Source: Alphaproteobacteria bacterium PA4
GTDB lineage: Bacteria > Pseudomonadota > Alphaproteobacteria > Sphingomonadales > Sphingomonadaceae
Length of the DNA: 64,000 bases
Assembly (NCBI GenBank): GCA_002256005.1
Contig: NKIQ01000007.1
Location: 1 to 64,000 of the forward strand
Reading direction: 5' to 3'
Shown here: piece by piece, positions 16,341 through 23,408 of the stretch
How the letters are laid out: each line of letters opens with the position of its first letter
Position numbering within the stretch: position 1 is the stretch's first letter
The notes under the pieces: generated by a model
What the model was told of the DNA's origin: nothing
The model's database searches: none
Seen by the model: the letters and a program-made list of their open reading frames with translations, nothing else
Translations under genes and position numbers: made by a program

Positions 16341-17738
16341 ATGAGCCTGGTGCAATTGATCAACATTCTGCTGGCCCGGCGCTGGCTGATCCTCGTCTCG
16401 CTGGTGACGTGCGTCATTGTTGCGGTGGGTGTCGCCTCGCAGCTGCCGGAACGCTATCAGGCCCGTGCCCGCGTGCTGCTCGACATTATCAAGCCCGATC
16501 CGGTCACCGGCCAGATCATCGGCGGCCCGGCGTCGCGCAGCTATGTCAAGACGCAGCTGGAGCTGATCCAGGATTACCGCATCGCCGGCGACGTTGTCGA
16601 TCGGCTTGGCTGGCCGCAGAACCCCGGCGTGATCGCCGCCTGGCAGGAAGATACCGGCGGCGTCGGCGATCTGCGGCGCTGGGCCTCGCAACGCATCATC
16701 GATTCGACCCGTGCCGACATGGTGGATAACTCGAATATTCTCGAAATTACCTATGAAGGCGTCAATCCGGGTGTGGCGCGCACCATCGCCAACATGCTGC
16801 GTGAGGCCTATATCGACGCCAGCCTGCGCTTCAAGACCGACAGCGCCGGCCGTACCGCCGACTGGTATCGCGAGCAGGCCGAGCGAGCGCAGAAGCAACT
16901 CGCCATCGCCGAAGCGACCAAGTCCAAGTTCGAGCAGGACAATGGCATCATCATGGGCGCCGGCAACACCGAAGCCGAAACCGTGAAACTGCAAGGCCTG
17001 CAATCGGCGCTGCTGGCTGCCCGCAGCGGCCAGCCCGGGCAGCAGTTCGAAGCAGCCCGCCAGGCCACGACGTCGCCGGTCGTCGATCAGCTGAAGCTGC
17101 AGCTGGCGACGCTTAACGACCAGATCAGCCAGGCCGGTGAGCGGCTGGGTGTCGAGCATCCGACCTACAAGACCATGCTGGCGCGCCGGGCGCTGCTGCA
17201 GTCGCAACTGACCCGCGAGGAAGGTGTCGCACGTGCCGCTGGCGCCGCCCAAAGCGGTTCGTCCAGCAATTCGGTGGCGCAGCTACAGGCCGAATATGAC
17301 GCGCAAAAGGCCAAGGTGCTCGGCATGCGCGAAAAGCTGGATCAGCTGGCCCAGCTCGATCGCGATATCGCCCTGCGCAAGGACCAGTATGAAAAGGCCG
17401 CAGCGCGCACCGCCGAATTGCGGCTGGAAGCCACCCAGTCCGAAAGTGGGCTGGTGGTGCTGGGCGATGCCATCGTCGGCGGGCGGCCATCCTTTCCGAA
17501 CTGGCCGCTGATCGTCGGACTTGCGACGGTGATGGGGCTGGCACTCGGCGTTGTCGTCGCCCTGTTCACCGAACTGGCCTATCGCCGCGTGCGGGGTAGC
17601 GATGATCTGGCCTTTGCCAGCAAGGCGCCGGTTCTGGCGGTGATTGCCGACCAGGAACGCTCGCCGCTGCGCGATCGCCTGCGCCGGCTCTTGTCCCGCA
17701 AATCGACGAACTCTCCCGATTGGCAACCTGCACAATGA
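16341..17738 (+). CDS. GumC/Wzz-type polysaccharide co-polymerase
   Basis: 465-residue inner-membrane chain-length regulator. One transmembrane helix lies near residues 14-33 and another near 390-412, with the Wzz domain start after the first and a long periplasmic coiled coil (about 170-370, rich in Gln, Ala, Leu) between. The short cytoplasmic C-terminus has no kinase domain; that part is encoded separately by the next gene, which overlaps it by 4 bp. A six-codon open frame (MKKVVG) ends on its start codon in a TGATG overlap. Confidence 0.92.
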   Translation: MSLVQLINILLARRWLILVSLVTCVIVAVGVASQLPERYQARARVLLDIIKPDPVTGQIIGGPASRSYVKTQLELIQDYRIAGDVVDRLGWPQNPGVIAAWQEDTGGVGDLRRWASQRIIDSTRADMVDNSNILEITYEGVNPGVARTIANMLREAYIDASLRFKTDSAGRTADWYREQAERAQKQLAIAEATKSKFEQDNGIIMGAGNTEAETVKLQGLQSALLAARSGQPGQQFEAARQATTSPVVDQLKLQLATLNDQISQAGERLGVEHPTYKTMLARRALLQSQLTREEGVARAAGAAQSGSSSNSVAQLQAEYDAQKAKVLGMREKLDQLAQLDRDIALRKDQYEKAAARTAELRLEATQSESGLVVLGDAIVGGRPSFPNWPLIVGLATVMGLALGVVVALFTELAYRRVRGSDDLAFASKAPVLAVIADQERSPLRDRLRRLLSRKSTNSPDWQPAQ

Positions 17739-18643
17739 GCGAAATTCCCGGCTTTGGCGCTGATCCCAGTGGCCGCTTTTCCGTTGTGGAAACCACGACG
17801 GTCGGCTTTGACGCGCCCATTCGCGACGTGTTGCAGCGGCTTGGCTATCTGACCGAGGAGCAGGCCGCCAAGGTTGCCGAATACAAGCTGCTCAACAATC
17901 TGGATTTCGATCAGGCGGCGCTGGCGATGGGCTTCATCTCCAGCGATGATCTCGATCGCGCCCGGGAGTTGCTGATCAACAGCCTGGCCTTGCAGAACGT
18001 CAACCGGCGGCCGGTGTCGGACGAGCTGGTCGTCGTCAACGAACGCGCGACCGTCAGGGCCGAGTCTATCCGGCTGCTGCGCACGCAGGTCATCTCCCAG
18101 CACGTCAAGCTCGGCCGCCGCGGGCTCGCCATGGTGGCGCCCGTCGACGGTGTCGGCTGTACGTACCTTGCCTCCAATCTGGCCGTCGCACTGGCGCAGG
18201 TCGGCATCAAGGTGCTGCTGATCGATACCAACATGCGCTCGCCGCGCGTCGATCAGGTGTTCGGGCTCGATCCCAACGCCACCGGCCTGTCGAGCTATCT
18301 GACGTTGCAGGCTTCGCGCATTGAACGGGTCATCAACCCCAATGTGCTGCCCAATCTGTCGGTGATTGCTGCAGGCCCGCCCGTACCGCGGCCACAGGAA
18401 TTGCTGTCCAGTGCGCGGTTCCGCGATGGCGCCAACACGGTGATGCGCGAATATGATCTGGTCATGTTCGACACGGCTGCGGCGAATGCGTCGGCCGATG
18501 CGCTCACTGTCGGCGGCACCATTGGCTATGCGCTGCTGGTGGCCCGCCGCAACCTGACCTATTTCAAGGATGTGTCGACACTGGTCGGCCAGTTGGCGAG
18601 CTCGCGCTGCACTGTCATCGGCTCGGTTCTGAACGAATTCTGA
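17735..18643 (+). CDS. BY-kinase/ParA-like protein with degenerate P-loop
   Basis: 302-residue cytoplasmic protein of the CpsD/CapB (BY-kinase) fold. Residues 30-85 form a helical domain like the GspE N-terminal repeat. The P-loop reads PVDGVGCTYLASN at 136-148, with Cys142 where the catalytic Lys is expected. Walker A' is DTNMR (164-168, Asn in place of the second Asp), and Walker B Asp246 is kept. No C-terminal Tyr cluster is present; Tyr near 276 stands alone. It likely binds the GumC-like protein but may not phosphorylate. ATG 17735 overlaps the co-polymerase stop codon. Confidence 0.85.
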   Translation: MSEIPGFGADPSGRFSVVETTTVGFDAPIRDVLQRLGYLTEEQAAKVAEYKLLNNLDFDQAALAMGFISSDDLDRARELLINSLALQNVNRRPVSDELVVVNERATVRAESIRLLRTQVISQHVKLGRRGLAMVAPVDGVGCTYLASNLAVALAQVGIKVLLIDTNMRSPRVDQVFGLDPNATGLSSYLTLQASRIERVINPNVLPNLSVIAAGPPVPRPQELLSSARFRDGANTVMREYDLVMFDTAAANASADALTVGGTIGYALLVARRNLTYFKDVSTLVGQLASSRCTVIGSVLNEF

Positions 18644-18645
18644 TC

Positions 18646-19521
18646 ATGGCGACGCTCGCTTCTCCGAAGCCTTTTGACTGGAGTGACCTGCTCGGTCGCC
18701 AGTGGTTCCTGCTGTTGGGGATTGCGTCGGTGGTGCTGCCGACGCTGTACAGCCTGTCCCAGCAGTCCTGGTCGCAGGATACCGGCGTCCATGGCCCGAT
18801 CGTGCTGGCCACCGGTCTCTGGCTGATTTCTCGCCGCCTGCCGGAAGTGCCGGCGTTGGTCCGACCGGTACGGCCGCTGCTCGTCGCACTCGGGCTGCTG
18901 CTGGCAGTGCCGGCCTATATCTTTGGCCGGGCCTATGATTTCATCAGCATCGAGACGGCGGCGCTGTTGCTGGCTCTTGTCACCATTGCCTATGCCTATG
19001 TCGGCCCTGTCGTCATTCGGATGATGTGGTTCCCGATCCTTTATTTCTGCTTCATGATTCCGGTGCCGGGCTGGCTGCTCGATGTCGTTACCCAGCCGCT
19101 GAAACTCTTCGTGTCGGAGGTGGTGACACATGGCCTGACGCTGGCCGGCTATCCGATCGCGCGGCTGGGGGTGACGATCTATGTCGCCAGCTATCAATTG
19201 CTGGTCGAGGATGCCTGCGCCGGGTTGAATTCGCTGGTCAGCCTGTCCGCGATCGGGCTGTTCTATGTCTATATGCTGCGTGGCAGCAACTGGCGCTATT
19301 CGATCCTGCTGCTGGCGCTGGTCGTGCCGATTGCCATTGCCGCCAATTGCGTGCGCGTCGCGGCACTGGTGCTGCTCACCTATCACGCCGGTGATGCGGT
19401 GGCGCAGGGCTATCTGCACAATTTTGCCGGCATGGTGACCTTTACATCGGCGTTGCTGTTCATTTTCCTGATCGACAAGCTGCTGTCACCGCTGCGGGAT
19501 AGCCTGGCGAGGAAAGCGTGA
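18646..19521 (+). CDS. Exosortase (XrtV-like)
   Basis: 291-residue polytopic transpeptidase-like protein of the exosortase/archaeosortase family. Catalytic residues are in place: Cys191 in VEDACAGLNSL, Arg237 in ANCVRVAAL and His258 in GYLHNFAGM. About eight hydrophobic helices surround them. Exosortases process C-terminal sorting signals of exported proteins. The gene lies inside an EPS locus with epsI just downstream (GTGA overlap), as in sphingomonad exosortase V loci. The subtype is inferred from context; no tripartite sorting-signal substrate is evident in this window. Confidence 0.9.
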   Translation: MATLASPKPFDWSDLLGRQWFLLLGIASVVLPTLYSLSQQSWSQDTGVHGPIVLATGLWLISRRLPEVPALVRPVRPLLVALGLLLAVPAYIFGRAYDFISIETAALLLALVTIAYAYVGPVVIRMMWFPILYFCFMIPVPGWLLDVVTQPLKLFVSEVVTHGLTLAGYPIARLGVTIYVASYQLLVEDACAGLNSLVSLSAIGLFYVYMLRGSNWRYSILLLALVVPIAIAANCVRVAALVLLTYHAGDAVAQGYLHNFAGMVTFTSALLFIFLIDKLLSPLRDSLARKA

Positions 19522-20207
19522 ACCGGCGCGATCTGCTCATGGGGGGCGGCCTGCTGGTCGCCGCTGGCGGTGCTGCGGCCCTGCAACCGCGCAACCGGCT
19601 GGTGTTGCTGGGCGACCGCAACCTTGAAGATGTCGTGCCGGAACGCATCGGCAACTGGCAATATGTCAAATCCGATGCGCTTGTGGTGCCAAAGGCCAAG
19701 GGCAGCCTTGCCGATCGCCTGTATAGCCAGACGCTGATCCGCCTTTATCAGTCGCCGAACAGCATTCCGATGATGCTGTTGATCGCCTATGGCAAGGTGC
19801 AGAATGACCTGCTGCAACTGCACAGGCCGGAAGTTTGCTATACCGCCGTCGGCTTCACGATTTCCCGGTCGGAAGCCACGCAGATGCAGCTGGCCCCCGG
19901 TGTGTCGTTGCCGGTGCGCGACCTGACGGCGCGTTCCGATTCGCGCGTGGAACCGATCACCTATTGGACCCGCATCGGGGATGACCTGCCGACATCGGGG
20001 GAAGAGCAGCGCTGGGTGAAACTGCGCCAACAGATGCACGGCTATCTGTCGGACGGCATTCTGGTGCGCATCTCGACGCTGGTCGAACCTGCCCCGGAAG
20101 TGTTCAGGGAAATCGCCGTGTTTGCACGCACGCTGATCAAGGCGATGGCGCCGGCGGACCGGGCCGTGCTGATCGGTCGCCCCCTTGCGGCGGAGGTCAA
20201 TCGCTGA
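19518..20207 (+). CDS. epsI: EpsI family protein
   Basis: 229-residue exported or membrane-anchored protein of the EpsI family, nearly always linked to exosortase genes and sometimes fused to them. An N-terminal RRDLLMGGG segment with a hydrophobic core could be a Tat-like signal or anchor. The family motif HRPEVCY with Cys107 is near the centre. Function is unproven; a role in polymer maturation or export beside the exosortase is expected. The start is GTG, overlapping the exosortase stop by 4 bp. Confidence 0.9.
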   Translation: MNRRDLLMGGGLLVAAGGAAALQPRNRLVLLGDRNLEDVVPERIGNWQYVKSDALVVPKAKGSLADRLYSQTLIRLYQSPNSIPMMLLIAYGKVQNDLLQLHRPEVCYTAVGFTISRSEATQMQLAPGVSLPVRDLTARSDSRVEPITYWTRIGDDLPTSGEEQRWVKLRQQMHGYLSDGILVRISTLVEPAPEVFREIAVFARTLIKAMAPADRAVLIGRPLAAEVNR

Positions 20208-20239
20208 TGATCAGCGCGGGGGGGACATTGAAAACGGGT

Positions 20240-20503
20240 TCAAGTGCCAGACTTGTCGAAGGGCTGCAGCACCACCCAGATGAAGGCCAGCGTCGCAACG
20301 CCAAGGCCGACGGCGGCGGCATGATAGCCCATGTTGCTCGCCTTGATGGCTTCGTTGCCGATATAATTGGTCACGGCACAGCCGAGCGCGGCCACCAGAT
20401 ATTGCCACAGATGGTCGCGCGGCTCCCCCTGCGAGCGCTGCAGGAACAGCACGATCAATCCGGCGAACACGATGATTGTCGACCAGTCGTACGGCGTTTC
20501 CAT
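20240..20503 (-). CDS. Small membrane protein, XrtV accessory-like
   Basis: 87-residue membrane protein, starting METPYDWSTI, with three hydrophobic helices (about 8-22, 33-52, 62-80). It matches my recollection of the small XrtV sorting-system accessory protein of sphingomonads. It is encoded opposite to its neighbours, between epsI and the priming transferase, and its stop lies 32 bp from the epsI stop. The RGDKR-like upstream codons are excluded; ATG 20503 is preceded by GGGGATAAACGG, a usable Shine-Dalgarno. Partnering with the exosortase is inference from family name and place. Confidence 0.72.
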   Translation of the reverse strand: METPYDWSTIIVFAGLIVLFLQRSQGEPRDHLWQYLVAALGCAVTNYIGNEAIKASNMGYHAAAVGLGVATLAFIWVVLQPFDKSGT

Positions 20504-20649
20504 CCGTTTATCCCCTTTGCTTGCCGTCGTCTTACAACATTCGCCGCCGAAATTGCCACTGCAATCGCAAGATTTTGGCAAGCATTTCGGGAAATGCGTG
20601 ACAGCAGGGGCACTTTCGGGGCCATTTCGGATGTTTGCGGAGGAGTCGC

Positions 20650-22113
20650 ATGAACGACATGCATTTCCCGCATGAACGGGGCGACACAACCGGCCAGGAC
20701 AAGCCCGGTGTGCCGATCGATGTGGCGGTGTTTGCGGTCCGCCTGCTCGAATTCATCGCCATTCTGGTCAGTGGATTCATCGCCGCCGCGCTGGTCGGTG
20801 AGGGCATGTCTGCCACCGACATGGCTGTGCACCAGCGCGTCGTCGTGATTGCGGCTCTGGCCTATGCCGTGTTTTCGGAAAGCTTCGGCTGTTACGATCT
20901 CGATGCACAATTCTCGCTCCGCACGGCCTGGCAGCGCGTGGCGACCGGCTGGCTGACCGTGGCGCTGTTCATGATCACGCTCGGCTTCCTGCTGAAATCA
21001 TCGGATGCCGTGTCGCGCGGTTGGGCGCTCGCCCTGTTCCTGGGCGGCGGCGCCACCCTTTTACTGGTCCGGGCCGGTTGCACCTTCTGGGTGCGTCGCC
21101 TGAAGCAGCGCGGCACCTTCAACCAGCGGGTCGCGATTTTTGGCGCCGGCGCGCAGGGCCAGCGCTTTGCCGAATATGTTGCGTCGCAGGAGCGTCTGAC
21201 CATCGCGATGGTCGGATTCTTTGATGACCGTCGCGATGGCAGGGTGCCGACCAGCGCCGCCAATGTGCCGGTGCTCGGCAATCTGTCGGCGCTGATCTCG
21301 ATGATCCGCGATGGCCGGGTCGATCAGGTGGTGGTGGCGCTGCCCTGGTCGGCGGAGGCACGGCTGCAACAGGTGGTCAGCCGGCTGGCGCTGACGCCGG
21401 TCAAGGTGCGCCTGGCGCCCGATCTCGCCAGCTTCGCCTTTGCCCGCCGGCCGATGGTCGTGCTTGGCGACATCCCGATGATGACGCTGTTCGAACGGCC
21501 GATCTCGGGCATCGATGCCGTCGTCAAGCAGGTCGAGGACCAGATCCTGTCGACCATCATCCTGCTATTGATCTGGCCGATCCTGCTGGCCGTCGCCATC
21601 GCCATCAAGCTCGATTCGCCCGGCCCGATCTTCTTCCGCCAGCCGCGCGAAGGCTTCAACAACAAGACGTTCAAGGTCTTCAAGTTCCGCTCGATGTACG
21701 AGAACGCCGGGCAGATCGACTTCATCCAGCAGGCCAGCCGTGTCGATCCGCGCGTCACCCGCGTCGGCCGCTTCCTGCGCCGCTCCAGCCTTGATGAACT
21801 GCCGCAGCTGTTCAACGTCTTTGCCGGCGACATGTCGCTGGTCGGCCCGCGGCCGCATGCGCCCTCGACGCGCGCCGGCGGCCGGCTGTTCTCCGATGTC
21901 GTCGCGTCCTATGCCGCGCGTCACAAGGTGAAGCCGGGCATCACCGGCTGGGCCCAGGTCAATGGCTGGCGCGGCGAGACCGATACCGAAGACAAGCTGA
22001 TCAAGCGCTTCGAGCACGATCTGCACTATATCGAGCATTGGTCGATCTGGTTCGACTTCTACATCCTGTTCCGCACGGTCGGCTCGGTGCTGCTGCCCAA
22101 GAACGCATTCTGA
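20650..22113 (+). CDS. Undecaprenyl-phosphate glycosyl-1-phosphate transferase (WcaJ-like)
   Basis: 487-residue priming enzyme that moves hexose-1-phosphate, usually glucose, onto undecaprenyl phosphate to start each repeat unit. Four helices in the first 140 residues and a CoA-binding-like Rossmann region (GAGAQGQRFAEYV) precede the reentrant helix near 290-310. The bacterial sugar-transferase domain follows, with FKVFKFRSM, DELPQLFNV and GPRPHA motifs. GGAGGAG five bases before ATG 20650 fixes the start. It lies downstream of epsI on the same strand, but the minus-strand accessory gene lies between, so a separate promoter at 20504-20649 is likely. Confidence 0.94.
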   Translation: MNDMHFPHERGDTTGQDKPGVPIDVAVFAVRLLEFIAILVSGFIAAALVGEGMSATDMAVHQRVVVIAALAYAVFSESFGCYDLDAQFSLRTAWQRVATGWLTVALFMITLGFLLKSSDAVSRGWALALFLGGGATLLLVRAGCTFWVRRLKQRGTFNQRVAIFGAGAQGQRFAEYVASQERLTIAMVGFFDDRRDGRVPTSAANVPVLGNLSALISMIRDGRVDQVVVALPWSAEARLQQVVSRLALTPVKVRLAPDLASFAFARRPMVVLGDIPMMTLFERPISGIDAVVKQVEDQILSTIILLLIWPILLAVAIAIKLDSPGPIFFRQPREGFNNKTFKVFKFRSMYENAGQIDFIQQASRVDPRVTRVGRFLRRSSLDELPQLFNVFAGDMSLVGPRPHAPSTRAGGRLFSDVVASYAARHKVKPGITGWAQVNGWRGETDTEDKLIKRFEHDLHYIEHWSIWFDFYILFRTVGSVLLPKNAF

Positions 22114-22115
22114 CC

Positions 22116-23171
22116 ATGGGGCAGGGGGGCATGTCGTTCTGGAACGCCGCGCCGGTACAGGCGGCGGAAATGAAGGCCGATGGCAACAGCTTCACGGTGT
22201 TGCGCTGGGTGCTGGCATCGTCGGTGATGATCTCGCATGCCTGGGATCTGACCCAGCCGCAGCGCGGGCTCGATCCGACCGTCGCCATTCTCGACATGCC
22301 GATCAGCCGCATGGCGGTCTATCTGTTCTTCACCCTGTCCGGCTTTCTCGTCACCGGCAGCCTCGTCAAGCGCGGCACCATCGCCTTTCTGAAGGCGCGT
22401 GCGCTGCGGCTGGTGCCGGGGCTGTGGGTGATGCTGCTGGTGGTGCCGCTGGGCCTGGCGCTGACGATCGGTACCCTGCCGATGGCAACGATCCTGACAT
22501 CGCCGGAGACCTTCAAGTTCGTCGCGCGCAACGCGGCGCTGATTGGCGGCGCCTACACGATACCGGGGCTGTTCGCCGATCACCAGTTTGCCAATGTCGT
22601 CAATGGCTCGCTGTGGACGATCACCTATGAGGTGCGCTGCTATCTGGGGCTGGCGCTGCTTGGCGCGCTCGGCCTGATGTTGCCGCGGCAGCGCCTGACG
22701 CTGCTGCTGGTCGCAGGCCTTGCCGCGCATGTCGCACTGCCGGGAGACCTGGTGCCGGCGCTGACCGACATGCGGCGGCTGGCCTTTGCCTTTTACATCG
22801 GCGTGCTGACCTGGGCGTGGCGAGACCGGCTGCCGCTGTCCTGGCCGCTGGCGCTGGCCGGGGTGGCGCTGGCGATCGGGCTGGCGCAGGCCGGGGTGCA
22901 TATCGAAACGCTGTTGCAGGCGAGCTTTGGCTATCTGGCGATTGTCGCCGCCTTCCGCCTGCCGGCGCCGGTCAAGCGGCTGAGCAACGCGCTGCCCGAT
23001 TACAGCTATGGCATCTATATCTATGCCTTTCCGATGCAGCAGCTGGCCATCACCCTGGGGTTCACTGTGCCGCTGGCCAATCTGGGAATCGGTTTCCTGA
23101 TGACGCTGCCCGCAGCTGCCCTGTCCTGGCATCTTGTCGAAGGCCCGGCCCTGCGGTTGAAGCGCGATTGA
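22116..23171 (+). CDS. Acyltransferase family 3 membrane protein
   Basis: 351-residue polytopic protein of the OafA/acyltransferase-3 family, which O-acylates sugars of lipopolysaccharide or EPS. Family features are the N-terminal TVLRWVLASSVMISHAWDL segment with His, the VYLFFTLSGFLVTGS motif and an NGSLWTITYEVRCYL segment, followed by about eight further helices. It starts 2 bp after the priming transferase stop, so the two form a unit. ATG 22131 (MSFWNAA), with GGGGGG right before it, is the alternative start. Acylation of this EPS is inferred from location. Confidence 0.88.
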   Translation: MGQGGMSFWNAAPVQAAEMKADGNSFTVLRWVLASSVMISHAWDLTQPQRGLDPTVAILDMPISRMAVYLFFTLSGFLVTGSLVKRGTIAFLKARALRLVPGLWVMLLVVPLGLALTIGTLPMATILTSPETFKFVARNAALIGGAYTIPGLFADHQFANVVNGSLWTITYEVRCYLGLALLGALGLMLPRQRLTLLLVAGLAAHVALPGDLVPALTDMRRLAFAFYIGVLTWAWRDRLPLSWPLALAGVALAIGLAQAGVHIETLLQASFGYLAIVAAFRLPAPVKRLSNALPDYSYGIYIYAFPMQQLAITLGFTVPLANLGIGFLMTLPAAALSWHLVEGPALRLKRD

Positions 23172-23408
23172 TCCCGTCACCGAAAGGTGCGGCGAATTGT
23201 AACATCACCAGTCTGTGCGCGTAGTTTCAGCAACAGACTGGCCGTTCAAGCTTGCTAGCGGACATATTCTTGCCCTATTGCGAATTTACGCGCCAATGTA
23301 TGGCGGCGTCGTCGCCAGTTTGGGTTCCGGATTTGTCCGGGGTTGCCGATGGCTCCGGCAGGGGTTGGACGGCGTGTCGAGTTGCTATTCGGTTTTGAGG
23401 GCAGTGGG
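23172..23408 (+). promoter_or_regulatory. 237-bp leader/promoter region before pcs
   Basis: Non-coding gap between the EPS acyltransferase and pcs. It holds a CACC-GAAA-GGTG tetraloop hairpin (23178-23189), the hairpin at 23208-23241, and an AT-richer stretch around 23250-23300 where a promoter would fit. Further short dyads follow. It must contain the pcs-mcr promoter unless EPS transcription reads through; no consensus box is convincing. An AGGG element lies about eight bases before the pcs ATG. Confidence 0.45.
23208..23241 (+). terminator. Hairpin ending the EPS plus-strand unit
   Basis: CCAGTCTGT at 23208-23216 pairs perfectly with ACAGACTGG at 23233-23241 across 16 nt, 37 bp past the acyltransferase stop. 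It has no T-tract, so a weak or factor-dependent terminator is the best reading; a leader structure for pcs is possible. Confidence 0.4.
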
